Source: Nannochloropsis oceanica (taxonomy: Eukaryota; Sar; Eustigmatophyceae; Eustigmatales; Monodopsidaceae). Taken from it: 64,000 nt of DNA. Below, piece after piece: positions 10,657 to 24,000 of this stretch. Below the pieces are notes generated by a model. It did no database searches and was not told where the DNA came from. It saw nothing but the letters and a program-made list of their open reading frames with translations. The stretch covers positions 626,001-690,000 of the forward strand of contig CP038111.1 of the NCBI GenBank assembly GCA_004519485.1. The letters run 5' to 3'. Both the position numbers and the translations under genes were made by a program. Positions within the stretch are counted from its first letter, which is position 1, and each line of letters starts with the position of its first letter.

Positions 10657-11986
10657 ATGGATCGTCCCGGGAGAGCCAAGCTTGCTTCCCTGCTGAAGAA
10701 GCGCCAACGCACCGCCTCCTCCGCCTCTGCCTCGTCAAGGAGTAAAAAGGCGGCCGCTCCAGCCAGCAAGCACTCACCCTCCTCGTCCTTTCCCCCTCCA
10801 ACAAATGCCCGCGCATCGTCCATCTCTTCACCGGACGCCCAGGCTAAAGCGATAGATCTCTTAGTCCAAGCGCTGCTCGTGGTGGATGGGGAAAAGACTC
10901 TTCGGAAGAATGGGGCGAGGAAGGGAGCTGAGGTAGCTGGGCAAGGAGACAAGAAGGAGGGGAAGGAGGCCACCACCACCACGAACACCTCAGCTGGTGC
11001 GGCAATGGCAGCAGCCGGGAAGAAGAAGAAAACGGAGGACATGAAGAAGGGCGTGACAGCTGGCAAAGAGGCGGCTGCTCCTGCTCGTCCTGATGCCTCG
11101 GCTTCGCCCTTTTCAGAAAGCCGGGTGCGGGAGGTGAGAGTCAATTGGAGTCACCAAGGGAGAGTGTTGTATGCAGCGACGTAGATATTTGCAATTTCTT
11201 TGTGATGCCTAAGCAAAAGGTGGTTTGTCTGCAACTATTCTTCTGACTTATCCACCCACGCGCATACATATGCACAACCACCCCCAGGCGGCGACAGAGA
11301 TCGAGGAAGCGTTGCACGACCTGTGGAAGGCGGGGAACCACCACGAGTACAACAACAAGTTACGCCACCTTGTCTTCAATTGTACGTTTATATATGAACG
11401 CAAACGTATGCATTCTCATGGACCTGTCTTAACTTCAAGTGTGTCATGTCCTCGGCACGCACGCCTTCACTTTTTCTGGTTCACGGCCCGTCTAATTCCT
11501 CCGTACAATATTTCCATTTTTTCTGCTGGTAAGAAATTTGGTATTCACATTGTCACCTCTTTTTTTCCCGTATGCTACTTTTCTATCACGCAATAAATAG
11601 TGCACCGCAATGACGCCCTCCGGAGGAAAGTGCTCGACGGGTCCCTCCCTCCCACCAAGCTCCTTTCCCTCCCCATCGAAGCACTCCGGACTGACGCCGA
11701 ACGAGATGCAGCCAAGGCCGTGGAAAAGAAAGAGATATTGGGCTACAGTCACTCGCATGTCTTTTCTGATGTCATCTTTGAAGAAGCGGCAAAGGGTGTG
11801 ACGGGGATGAAGGGAGGAGATGGAGAAGGGATGGGAGGGAAGTGCCGGCAGTGTGAGAGTACGAAGGTGCTGTTTTCTCGTCGGCAGTCGTATAATGAGA
11901 GTAGTACGTGGTGTGGAGAGGAGCAGGGCGTGCCAGTCATGATGAATTGTTTGAGTTGTGGGACCGTGGAGTCGATAAGGGAATGA
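10657..11986 (+). CDS. TFIIS-like transcription elongation factor
   Basis: Three exons, 10657-11133, 11288-11381 and 11601-11986 (318 residues, phases agree). After a Lys/Ala/Ser-rich N-terminal part, exons 2-3 give the central TFS2M domain: ATEIEEALHDLWKAG, NNKLRHLVFNLHRN, LRRKVLDGSLPPTKLLSL. A C-terminal zinc ribbon follows (CRQC...CLSC). In TFIIS the ribbon has an Asp-Glu pair that enters the RNA polymerase II active site to promote transcript cleavage; here the equivalent loop is longer and shows EE (WCGEEQGVPV). No clear N-terminal LW/TFIIS-N domain. Likely nuclear. Could be TFIIS itself or a divergent paralogue. Confidence 0.85.
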
Positions 11987-12355
11987 GTGTCTCTGCGGGA
12001 GGAAGAAAAGGGAGAACGGGAGGGTGAAATGAAGGAGCTGAAAAACAAAGAAGAGAACTATACAGGAGTGCGTGCGATTTTTTTATACATTATGCTCTTG
12101 GGGTGTATTTTTGTACTCCCGCAAGGAAGACGTGCATCTATGCCTTCCCTCCCTAAACATGGTATACCATACCCGGCGTCGCAGCACCTCTTGGCCCCCC
12201 AATCCACCCCCACTTTATACTCGAGTCCACATGCTTTTGCCGCCTGGTTACACCTACACACAAGCTTTCATTGTCTCATCCCTGCTTATCCCATGCCCAC
12301 CCATTAAAGTATTCACTGTTACTCTTCCCCGTAAGCCAAGCTTATTAGCCGAGCC
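11987..12355. other. Intergenic region (tandem genes)
   Basis: Spacer of about 370 bases holding the 3' end of the TFIIS-like transcript and the promoter of the DUF3228 gene. Nothing specific recognised. Confidence 0.35.
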
Positions 12356-13522
12356 ATGGCCGCCGTCGACTCGAGTGAGAAGCTAGCTACCTTGGAGCCC
12401 GTTGCACTGCGCCAATTCACGGACCCCGGCTTCGTCGGGCCCAAGATTTACTTGCACCCGAAGGAGTTCGAGGCCAAGGTACGTCTGGCGTGGTGGTGGG
12501 CGAGCGAGGGCATGTTTTTGTGGCATACTTTTGTCGTGTCATGTCCCGATGACGTACACTTCTTCCTCTCTTCACTCCCCTCCTCCCCTTCGTATTTCTC
12601 CCAAGACACGCAATGCAGAGACTGTGTGGTGTCGTTGATGCGTACATGTGCATTTAATGAATTTCTCTGTCCTTTCATCCTCTTTCGTTGTCCTCTCCCT
12701 TTTTCCCTCCCTCCCTCCCTCCCAACCTCTCCTACCCTGCGACAGGTCGACAAGTACCTCCGCTCCAACTCTCCCCCCTTGCGGGAGGGGTACTCCTCCT
12801 TCTGCTACCACCTTATTGTTCCAAATTTTGCACACCTGAAAGTGTCCTACCTTAAAATTAAGGTGGAAAATGAGCACTTGATTCGATCGACCTATGATGC
12901 CAATAGCCCGAGGTAAGGAGGGAGGGAGGGACTAAGGGAGAATTATAACAGGCGTGAATTAGATTTGAGAACAATATGTGCTTGTGAAGTAGATATTACC
13001 GTGATACGCGTCTCATTTATCCCTCTACTTCTTTCATTCCCTCCTTCGTGTCTGTAGAGATCTCCCTGTCCTGACGCGTTACTTCCCTGCCGACGAAGTC
13101 AGGGAAATGATGGGCCCCGCAAAGTTTTTGGACATTATCCTCTACAGCCGCAATGAGATCCATAAGGAGAATGTGGTGAGTCGCCTTCTTTTCTACCTGG
13201 CCTTCTTCCCTCCTTCCCTCCATCCCGCCGTGCACTCGTGGTGGTGCATCCTTTTCCTGCTCTTATGTCCCTCGTTAAACGCTTACTTTGCCAATTCCTC
13301 CTCCAGGCCCGCGGCATGGCCCACTTGAACAAGGAGACGGACGCACCGTGGGGGATCATGCGTGTAAAGGCTCAAGACGTCGACAAGGAGCTGCCGATGC
13401 TCCCCACGACGTTGATACGAAATGCCCTGGGGAATGAATTTGGAGGCTCGGGCGTTCCTTTGGACGTGAAGAGGTATAAAGAGAGCGTTGCCTTCTGGAT
13501 GGACCATGCCGCCATCCGTTGA
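12356..13522 (+). CDS. DUF3228 family protein
   Basis: Four exons, 12356-12478, 12746-12912, 13058-13175 and 13307-13522, summing to 207 residues; donors are GTACGT, GTAAGG, GTGAGT. The conserved C-terminal wording (MGPAKFLDIILYS, PMLPTTLIRNALGNEFGG, GSGVPLDVKRYKESVAFW) is that of the DUF3228 family, found in bacteria and algae. Function is unknown. No signal peptide or membrane segment, so it is probably cytosolic. Intron 2 has a CCCT tract next to its acceptor. It converges on the PNPase gene. Confidence 0.85.
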
Positions 13523-13880
13523 GAGGGGAGGGAGGGGAAGTATGAGGAATGTAAAGAAGGAAGAGACGGAGCTTTCGAGCTGTTGAAGGAACCCTAAAGG
13601 GCGTTGGGCGTCATTCTTCCTTTGCTCTTCTTCCCCTTCTTGTTATTCTTCTTCTTTTACTTCCTCTGCCTCTTCCACTGCTTCATTCCCTTTTCCCTGC
13701 TTGTCGTCCTTCTTTTTCTTCGACTTGATTCGATTTCTCACCCTTTAGTTCCGCTGACGTATCGTTATGGTTGTCGTGGTGTGTGGGGCGAAGCAACACA
13801 AAGACCTTCTACTAATTACTTTTGTGAATTCCGTCTCCTTCCTCCCTCCCTACCTCTTTCCCTCCGTCCCTCCTCTCTCT
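13523..13880. other. Convergent intergenic region
   Basis: About 360 bases, pyrimidine-rich on the plus strand, containing both 3' UTRs. No gene seen. Confidence 0.4.
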
Positions 13881-16800
13881 CTAAGGCGCTCTCGCCGCCG
13901 TTTTCTCTGCGCCTGGTGGGGACTTGGGCCTCGGAGATCTTGGAGCCCCTCTTTCCCCCCCTCCTTCCCCCCCTCCCTCCCCCCCTCCAGCTGCAGTCCG
14001 CCCTGCCCGTGCCGGTCCTCCCCCCTTCTTGATGTCACCTGCGGCGCCTTCGTCTTCTAGAAGGGCTTTGCGGGAGAGTCGAAGCTGGCCCTTCTCGTTG
14101 ATGCCTGGGAGTGGGCAAGGAGGGAGGGACGGAGGGACGGAGGGACGGATGGAGGGAAGATGGGAGGGGAATAGGGACTTGCGTTTTAGTGCTTCGAAAC
14201 TGAGGGGGGGGGGTATACAAGAGGGAGAGAGGGAGGGAAGGAGGGATGGAATTAAATAAGAAGCATACCTAGTAATTTGACATCCACCCTATCCCCAGAT
14301 TTATACAAGGCCTCCACCGACACCACGCGCTTGTTGTTGAGCTCCGACACATGTACCAGCCCTTGGAGGCCGGGAAGAATCTCGACGAAGACACCAAAGG
14401 ATTGGATGCCTGGTGGGGGTGATTGGAAGAAAGGGAATGGTGAGGAGGACGGAAGGGGGGGGGGAAGAAGGCAGAGGACGTTCAGATAACGGACAGTCTG
14501 GGGCTTTCCAACGGCTACACGAGACGTTGGGAGGAAGGGAAGGAGGGAGGGAAGGATAAGGGGGAGGGGAATGAAAAAGACTTACCCTTTATCTCCACAT
14601 CGCGGAAGACGGCACCCACTTCGGGCATGGGCCCTTCAAAAGCCACTGTGGAAGAGGCCTTCACATCATCCTTATTCATCTCCTCGATGAATTTTTTGGC
14701 CGCAAGGTTATTCTCGGTGGAGGTGGAGCAGATGGAGACAACGCCCTGGTCGGAGACGTCCAACTCGGACAAGGAAAATTGGTCAATAATGGCTCGGATC
14801 TAGGGAGGGAGGGAGTGAGGGAGGGAGGGAGGGTGGGTATGCCGTGAGGAGTGCGAATAAAAGCTTCCTCTTCCACGTAGGACAGAGTATTTCCTATGTG
14901 TTTTTGTGGGCTAGTTTTTTTAATTATATACCTCTTGCCCCCTCCTTCGTTCCTTCCTTCATTCCCTCCCTCCCTCCCTCCTTCCCTCCTTACCTGTCGT
15001 CCCTGCGGTCCAATCAGCTTGCCGATGAACGACGGGTTGATCTTCACTTGATTGATGCGCACCACGTTCTCCCTCATTTCCTTCCTAGGTGCCGGGCATG
15101 CCTCTTCCATCACCCCCAAAATGTGCAACCTCCCCTCCTTGGCCTGCTTCAAAGCCTTCCCCAGCACCTCAAATGTCAACCCTTGGCATTTAATGTCTAA
15201 TTGGAACGTCGTCACGCCCGTGGCGTCCCCACAAATTTTGAAGTCCATCGTTCCAAACGCGTCTTCCAACCCCAAAATATCCGTCAGGATAATCGGCTCC
15301 TCAACTGCCTCGTCCATGAGCAGGCCCATGGCCACCCCTGCAATATGCCCTCGCAACGGCACACCTGCAGGAAGGAGGGAGGAACGGACAGACGGGCGGA
15401 CGGAGAGACGAACGATGTGAGCGTGATTACAAGAATCGAAATGCGTAGAAGTGAAATGCTGCACAAATAGATAGTAGCACTACGGAGCAATCGCATGAAG
15501 CATGAATGAATACATAAACATATACATACATTAATTTATTCTAAAAATGAAAAGAAAAATACAAAATAAAAGTACAAAATGAAAAAATAAAAAATAAATA
15601 GTTAGACCACCACGACGTACCGACATCCATCAACGCCAGGCTGCCCCCACACGCCGAGGCCATCGACGAACTCCCGCAGCTCTCCATGATCATGCTCTCC
15701 ACGCGCATGGCATATGGCCAGTCCTCCTCAGTGGGCAACATGGGAATCAATGCCCGCTCGGCCAAGTTCCCGTGACCCACCTCCCTCCTCCCCGGGGCCC
15801 CCACCCTCCCCACCTCCCCCACCGACGACGGCGGGAACGAGTATTGCAAGTAAAACCGTTTCTGGTCGCTTCCATCCAGGTTCTCTGTCCGTTGACTCAT
15901 TCCCTTGTTCCCCAGCGTTACTGTGACCAGCGCCTGGGTTTCCCCGCGGGTGAATAATACGCTGCCATGGGGAATCGGCAGGACCCCCATCTCGATCGCA
16001 ATCGGACGGACCTCATTTGCCTTCCTTCCGTCCGCCCTCCCCTTCCCCGCCGCTACCATCAACGCCATCCGTTGCTTCACCAGCTTTTTGAACTCCACCT
16101 TCAAGTCCCTGCCGAGGTAGACGCCTTCCTCCCTCCCGCCCTCCTTGGCGTACCTCGCCACAATCGCATCCTCGATCCCATGTAAACTGGCAGAATACGC
16201 ATTCCTGTTTCCGCTCTTTAACGCACGGTCAATATCCTCCGCATAGCCCTCATAAATCAACGTCTTAAGCTCCGGAGGCGCTATTGCCAACAAGTCCATC
16301 CGCTTCTTCTTCCCAACATGCTCACTCCACTCCGTCAGCGCGCGACAAATCGTTGAGATCGCCGCCTGGCCCTCTTTCAATGCCTCAATCAACACCTCCT
16401 CCGGCAAGAAATCCGCCGCCCCCTCAATCATTAAGATGCCCTCCTCCGTCCCTGCCACCATTAAGTTCAGGGTCGAATTTATCATCTCTTGCCTCGTCGG
16501 GTTTATGACCAGCTTCCCTTCCACCCTCCCCACCTGCACGCCTGCCACCGGCGCCGCCATTGGGATCGATGAAATGGCCACAGCCGCAGACGCCGCACAG
16601 ATGGCCATGGGTTCACTCAGGTGCACGCCGTCGTAAGAAAACACCCACGAAAGCACCTGCGTTTCGCACGTCCAGGCCTCTGTCAGCATCGGCCTCAACG
16701 GTCGGTCAATTAATCGAGCCACGAGAATCTCCCTGTCGGACGCCCGTCCGTCCCTCTTGGTGTAGCTCCCACTCGTCATACCCGCGGCTGAAAACCTTTC

Positions 16801-17579
16801 GAAGTAATCGATCCTCAAGGGGGTGAAATCCAGCTCCTGGGGCTTATTCTCCGCGCATGCCGAGGCGTAGACGAGGGTATCTCCCTGTTGAATCGTCACA
16901 CTACCATCTGCTGTCCTCCCTATCTTCCCCGTTTCGAAAGTCAGCATTTTCCCGCCGATCATGACTTCCATTTTTTCCTCGTGGAAGAAGGTTCCAGTGG
17001 GCCCCCCGGAGGTGGAGGAGGAGAGGGTGTGTGCGGCGAAGAGGGGAGAGACTGTGCGTGGGTTGGATTGGGGGGAGGAGAGGAAAGGGCTGAAGGAGGA
17101 AGGACACGAAAGGCGAATAAAGCTGCATTGGGAATATGTGTGCGGGAAAAGGCAATCACAAACGACAGAGAAATAGACATGCTGGTTGTGTCTGTCATGT
17201 GCGTGCACTTTTGGTTGACACGTAACGAAAGGAGGGATGGGAGAAGGGAGTGGGGGTGGAAAGAAGACGGCAATCCTCTGGTGTCACGCAGTAGTGGCCG
17301 CCATCCAAGACAGACATCCACAAGCCACTGATCCATGAAGTAGGCACAAAGTATACGAGCAATAGTGGCCACAAACAGTAGGGAGAGGGTGGGCCATGAT
17401 CACCGGAGATACTCACCAGCAGCAGCTCGAGGCTTGAAGGTGGTGAAGCCGGACTCAAAGCGTTTGGGACCCACGGCAGGGGTAAAAAACGCCTGCACGC
17501 CTCCAAGACTGCTGCTGCCCAAGTGACATGCCAGCACGGTGGCACTGACCACGAGGGAGAGGGTCATTGTCGCGTGCAT
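13881..17579 (-). CDS. Polynucleotide phosphorylase, plastid-targeted
   Basis: Six exons: 17579-17417, 17051-15621, 15364-14994, 14799-14586, 14409-14269, 14104-13881, total 847 residues in frame. Exon 1 encodes only a leader (MHATMTLSLVVSATVLACHL...VQAFFTP) of signal-plus-transit type with the diagnostic Phe. Then two RNase PH-like cores (MEVMIGGKMLTFETGKIGR; PGRREVGHGNLAERALIP; GSSSMASACGGSLALMD), DILGLEDAFGTMDFK with both active-site Asp, a KH domain (FIGKLIGPQGRQIRAI) and an S1 domain (FGVFVEILPGLQGLVHVSEL). The enzyme degrades RNA 3'-5' with phosphate and can add tails; in plastids it trims mRNA and rRNA 3' ends. The C-terminus past S1 is Gly/Arg/Lys rich. Confidence 0.95.
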
Positions 17580-18084
17580 GACGATGACGAAGCTTCAACG
17601 CAAACGCACTCGCTTCGTGCTCGTCGTCGTGGCCGCACGTCTTAGATGGGGAGGCCCTGTAATTAAGTGATGGGTAGAAAGACAGGGAGAAAGGCCGGGA
17701 GAAATAAGTGCGTGGGTTAGTTGGTGAAGTAAATGTCGAATTACCGAGCCCGTAACACGTATGTTCACACATACACAGACGCTGTTTGCTCAGAGGCTAC
17801 TGCGACAGCAAGGCAATCCGGTGCGAGAGCTTGCGTTTCGCGTCGTGCTTCTTTCTTTCTTTGTTTTGCATGCCCGACCATTGAGTCCAAGGCTCCAGCG
17901 TTTCAAAAATGTGCCGTCCCTTATGTACGTATACCTATTCTTCTATGCAGGGTCTGCTTACCGTGGAGACGGCGTGCCCATCGATTGGATGCTTCGTTAG
18001 CCCCCAACCCGGTATCATCGTCAACGACCAGCAGGAGCAGCAACGAACAAAGCACGAGCCCCACCGAAACCCTTGCATACGACC
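17580..18084. promoter_or_regulatory. Bidirectional promoter region
   Basis: About 500 bases between the divergent PNPase and FANCI-like genes. An in-frame ATG at 18073 lies just before the chosen FANCI start. No defined element. Confidence 0.35.
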
Positions 18085-21000
18085 ATGCCCACCCCGGCTA
18101 TTGAGGGCCTCCTGGTCTCTCTTGCCCAGTGCCTGTATGATTATCCTTCGGCTCACTACCACCACTGCCAGCACGAGGAAGCGGAGAGTAGTGAAAAGTG
18201 GGGAAGCGGTGCAGTCCGACGGCACTTGCGGGAACTCGACGAGGAGGCGGTCGATGCGCTTGTCCACGCATTGGAAGAGCACATTGTGATGGAAGCACTA
18301 CCACGGCAGCAATATCAGTACCAGCATCAGCTGGGAGAGCGACCACCACCAGACCAGCAGCACCACCACCATCACCAAAGCCAATACGAAACCCACCAGC
18401 AGCAGCAAGGCGAGGATGAAGGGGAGCTCCTGAAAGCAAGCGATATCCTCCAAGTTCTTCTATCGTGGCGTCGAACCGGCGTGAAGGCTATCAAAAGCTG
18501 CATACAGATGATCAGGGATGGTCAATTAAAAGGGAGGCAGGCCGTGTGGTGTGTGTCGGAGATCAGGCAGGCATTGACGACGGGGGAAGGGCTGGCGGTC
18601 TTGACGCATTACTCTCATGAAGAAGAAGACGAGGAGGGGTTGGGCGAGAAACAAGAGAACGAGGAAGAAGGAGAAGAAGTATGGGAAAATGGAAATGACA
18701 AGGGAAAAGCGAAGAAGAGGAGAACTCCTACCAGCGGAGGGGGCAGCAACAGCACTAGCAGCACCAGCAGGAAGAGGAGGCGTCCCTCCACCAATAATAA
18801 TAGCTATCTGTCATCCCCCTTATACATTCATCGAAGACCAAGCGATATCCAGCTTCGAGCATACGAAGAGTCATTGAGAGAGTTGAGAGGTCTCCTCTTC
18901 TCTACCCTTGCCCTCCTCACTTCCCCCTCCTCATCCCCTTCCTCCTCCACTTCCTCCTCCACTTCCACCTCACTCCTCATGACTGACTGGGATGCGGTTC
19001 GTCTGCAGAATTTCCTTCTTGTCCTCGACATCTTTTGGCCCCTCCTCGTCCTCGCTCAACGCCTCGAAGATGAACTCAGCCTGTGGACCGCCAAGAAGCA
19101 GCAGCAGCGACAGCAGCAGCAGCAACGACAGCGGCAGCAACATGGACAAAGACCTCCGCAGCAGCAGGAGGGAGCGGAGGAAGGGCAGAAGGAGGAAGCG
19201 TTCGTGTGGGTTCGGCCTGCACGGAGTACAGGGGAGGAGGTGGGGTTGGCGGTGCTGGGGGCAGCTTGGCCCCTCCCCCTCACCCTCCCTCTGTTCAACC
19301 TGTGCAGGGATATGCATGAATTTTTCGTCGAGGAGGAGGAGGAAGAGGAGGAGAAGGAGGGAAGGAGTGATGGAAAAGTAGCATCGTGCTCGTGGGGTAG
19401 AGTACGGGCGAAAATTAGAGTGAATACACGAGGGGAGGAGGAAGGGGAGGGAGGGGAGGAAGGGAGGGAGGGAGGGAAGAAGGGGCGGAAGCAACGGCAG
19501 GAGCTATTGAGTAATGACGGACCCGGCTTAATGCGCCAGTGCTTGGTATTGGCGGAAGCGTACGAGAGGGAGGATGGGAGGGAGGGCGGAGGGAAAGGCA
19601 ACCCTTGGATTGGGCTGTTCAGGGAGCTGTACCACCATGTGCCGTGTGAGGCGATAGCGACCACAGAGCTGGTCGTCGAGCAGTGCATTAAGCAGGCCTT
19701 GCCGTGCGTGGATTTGTTGGTGAGGGATCTGGAAGGACGACTTCTTGCCTCGGTCCCTTTCTCCCACTTCTCCTCCCCCTCAACCTCCTCCTCCTCCTCC
19801 TCGAGGAAGGCTGCACCAGCCCTAGGGTGGCAGGACCTCGCTCTCCTCCTCCTCCTCCAAAGGTCAGTCTCGGGCTGGGCGTCGCTGTCGTCCGTGCTGC
19901 TTGGAATGGGTAGAGGAGGTGGAAGAGGAGGAGGACGAGGAGGAAGCGGAGGAGGAGGAGGAGGAGTTCTCTGCTCACAGCAGCGCATGAATCACGTTCT
20001 CCTCCGACTCCTAACTCATCTCAGTGAAGACGCCCGCATTCTCCTCCCCCCTCCTCCTTCCTCCTCCTCCTCCTCCTCCTCCTCTGTCTGGGATCCACCC
20101 ATCAAAAAGAACCTTTCCTCTCTCCTCTCCTCCTCCTCGCCCTCCTCCCCCTCCTCCTCCTTCCTCCGTCGCGCCTCCCTCCTCCTCACCCATGTCGTCA
20201 CTCATAACTACTCCCCTCGACGCTTCCTCGGCCGCCTTCCCCTTCAACGTTCTTCCCAGCTCTTCGCCCTTTTCTTTGCCTGGCTCCAAGAGGTCCATCC
20301 TACCTCTGCCTCCCTCCCTCCCTCCCTCCTTCGTGATCTGGCAATAGAGGGCATAAGCGTAGTGTATGGAGAGGTGCCGGAAGGACAGGCACGCATTCTC
20401 TCCTCCCTCCTTGGGGCCATCGTCGAACACGCCCAAAACGCCCGCCCTCCGCAACAGCACGAGCAGCTCCAACCGCATCAGCAGCACCCGCAGCAGCATC
20501 TGTCGCCGTTGCGGGCCCGGCCTTCTTCTTGGTCTTCATCCAAGCCCCTTTCCCTCCTCGTCGCCGCGCTGCATACGCTCACCACCTCCCATCCCACCAC
20601 CCTCCGTCCTCACACGCAGCCCTTTCAACAACTCCTCTCCCAGCTCCCTTCCCTCCCTCCCTCCCTCACCTCCTCCCTCCTCCACGCCACCCTCCCACTC
20701 GCCTGTGCCTGCCCCTCCTTCCTCGATGCCCTCCTGGCCGCCATCCGGAAAAGCATCGTCCAAAATGATGTGTCTGGACGACTATTCGGCATGAGTGCCC
20801 TAACCTCCCTCCTCGGGCAATACCGCGGCCTGCTGGCCCTCCCTGAGCGGTGTGAGGAAGTGGCTTCCATGTTCGATCGGCTCCTCGCCCTCGCCCTCCC
20901 CCTCGCCCTCAAGAGTAAGCTGTACCGGTCCATCACCGACGCGATGAGGGAGGAAGGGAGGGGGGAAGGGAGGGAGGGAGGGTTGATGAATCTGTCGTTC

Positions 21001-24000
21001 ATGCTGTCCGGCGCTCCTCGAGTGCCACGGCGGAAGACAAGGAGGGAGGGAGGGAGGGAGGGAGGGAGGGAGGGAGGGAGTGCGGCAGTGCCGTTGTTGA
21101 AGGAAAGTATGAGAAGGCGGTTGGGCCGGTTCTTAGATTGGAGGAGAGGAGGGCAGCTGTCTCCCCTGAGTTTGTATGACGTGTACGGAGGGGGAGGGAG
21201 GGAGGGAGGGAGGGGTGGAAGGAGGAAGGTGGCGTTGAGGGACGACCTGCCCGAGCTCTTGCTGTGCGTGATGGCCCTGGAGAGTAAGGAAGGGGGAAGG
21301 GAGGGGGAGGGAAGGAAGGATGCGGCATACGCCTTTCCCTTGCAGGTGGCACGCTTAGTGTTGTTGCCTCCCTGTGGGGGCAGCGGCAGCAGCAGCAGCA
21401 GCAGCGATGGTTCCCGTTCTTCCTCCCTCCCTCCCTCGCTTTCCGATTTCCTCCACCGCCAGGGGGGGAGGGAGGGAGGCAGGGAGGGGATCGGTCCGCT
21501 CTCCTCCCACGTACTCGAGGCGTTGATTACCTTTGTCAGGGAAGGCTTTCCAATGGAGGGGGAGGAAGGGAGGGAGGGCGGGAAGGAAGAAGGGGGGAAG
21601 GGAGCCAATTGGTACGGGCACAGATCGGCTAGGCTCCACAGAGAGCAGATATTACCAGAAGGGAGGGATGGAAGGTGGGGGGGGCTAGGCCAAAACAAAG
21701 ACAGTGGTGGCTGCAACCTCCTCCCCACATGCGACCCTGATGCCGTCAGCACAGCCGACAAGATCCACCTCTTCATTCCCCTCGTTGAAGTCTTGATAGA
21801 GGGCGTGCTGACGATGGGGGCCCGGCTTGCCGCCCTCCCTCCTTCCCTCCCGGGTGGGCGGGAGGAGGAGGAAGAGGAAGAGAGGGCGTTGCACACGGCG
21901 GCGTATCACGCGTGTATGGAGCTGTATAAGGTCCATGGGATGCTTAGTGATGTGGGGGAGGCGCTGGGGGTGAAGGGGAAGGAGGGGGAGAGTGCGTTGG
22001 AGGGAGGGAGGGAGAGGGAGAGGGGGCTGGTTGGGATGGAGGGAGGGATGTACTTGTTGCAGCTGTTCGTGCTGACATGCCGGGGGATAGAGTGGGGAAG
22101 AGAGGGAGGGAAGGAGGGAAGGAGGAAGGGGAGATGTGCGAGATGTAGGGAGGAGGAGAGGCGGTTTGCGTTGTGGGGGCTGCGACATGCCGTGTTATCG
22201 TGTCGGAGGGCGTTGGAAAAAGAGGGAGGGGGAGGAAAGGAGGGAGGACGAGGGGGGGGGCGTGCTCGAAAAGCGAATGTGGGGTGCACCTCGTCTTCGG
22301 TGGCGGCGGCGGCTGAGGTGGAGGAGGAGGAAGAGGGGGAGGAGGAGGGAGGGAGGGAGGGAGGGTTGAAGAGGATGGGCTCATTGAAGACGCTGTTGGT
22401 CGTCCTGGTTGATTTATACACACGTATACCCCACACGTTTGGTGAGGAAGAGGAGGAGGAGGAGGAGGAGGAGGAAAAAGAGGATGGGGAGGGCAGGAAG
22501 GGGGGAAAAGAGGCGGAGGCGTGGAAGGGTGCGAGGAAGTCGCTTCCCTCCTCCTCCTCCTCCTCCTCGTCGTCGTCGTCGTCTTCATGTGAGAATTGCC
22601 GAGCCATCGACAGAACAGCCGAGGCCCGAAAACACCTTTTGGACACCACGGCCAAGGAAAGGGAGAAAGCATCCGCCCTCCCTCTCTTCCTACCTCCCTC
22701 CTCGTCTTCCTCCTCATCCATCCTCCATCCCCTCGACCCCCACGCCATTGCCGCCCTCCGTCGAAGCAGCAGCAGCAGCAGCAGCATGAACGACGACGAT
22801 AAAGGGAAGCAACGTCGTATTGACCCTGCTCTTGCCCGTCGAAGAGCCCTCGCCTCCGTCACTCACTCCCTCTCCCTCTCCTCCTCCTTCCTCGCCTCCG
22901 TGGACCCCAAATTCAGGTCTTTGGCATTGGAGAGGCTGGAAGAGGGAGCGAGGGAGCGAGGGTGGGAAGAAGGGTTGATGGAGGCGAGGGTAGCCATACT
23001 GGACCTGATGAGGGTGGTAGTGAAAATGTGTCCGGTGGAAGCGTTTGCGGGTGAGGAGGAGGTCGAAGGAGGGAAGGAGGAAGGCAGGAAGAGGGGAATG
23101 GAGGAGATTAAATTGGTAGGGTCGGTGAAGGGGGAGAGCGAGGAGGAGGAGATGGATGAGGAGCAGGAAGAGGGGGAGGACGAGGAGGGGAGAAGCATCG
23201 GGAGTGATGCTAGCAGCGGTGGCGAGCTTATCCTTTCTGACAGCAGCAGCAGCAACAACAGTCCCATTAAGTCGACTGGAATAGCAGCAGCAGCAACAAT
23301 AACAACAACAACAAACTCCTACTCCTCCTCCTACTCCTACTCCTCCTCCTCCTCTCTGAAACTCAGCATCCCCTCCCTACAAAAGACACCCCAGCCACCT
23401 GCCCCTTCCTTTGCACTCGCCTACCATGGGCTTCCTTCCCTTCTCCTCGCCCTCCTTCGAGACCTCCGCCTCGGCCTCAAACACGGCCTCCCGCTTCGCC
23501 TTGTTCACTCCTATCTCGAGCTCTCTTCCCTCCTTCTCACCTACCTTCCCCCCCTTCCTCCCTTCCTCCCTCCGTCCTCCTCCTTGTACACATACCGCCT
23601 CACTCTCGCCCAGCTTCCCCTCATCATCCTCCGCGAGACCCCCTTCCTTCCTCAATCCCTCGTCCTGAAACGGCTCTTGCGTCTTGGCCTCCAGGCCTGC
23701 CCCCTCCCTCATCTCCTCTTTCTCACTGACACCCTCATGGGCGCGGCCCTTCGTTATTTTTATGCCTGGATCCGAGAGTCAGGAGGTGGAGGGAGAGGAA
23801 GAGAAGGAAGGAGGGCAGGAGAAGGGGAGGTGATTACGGCGGCGGAGGCAAGGGAGATGCTGGAGGAGGAGGGGGATGAAGAGTTGTTCCCGGAAGGAGG
23901 AGTGGAGGACGAGGACGAGGACGAGTGCGAGGAAAGTGACGATGCGTCATCGTCTGCGTCTTCGTGTTCGGAAGAGAGGGAGGAGGAGGAGGAGGAGGAG

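Noticed and set aside
20625-21896. Long Pro/Ser-rich open frame on the minus strand
   Set aside because: A by-product of GGGA repeats and strong base bias antisense to the FANCI-like exon.
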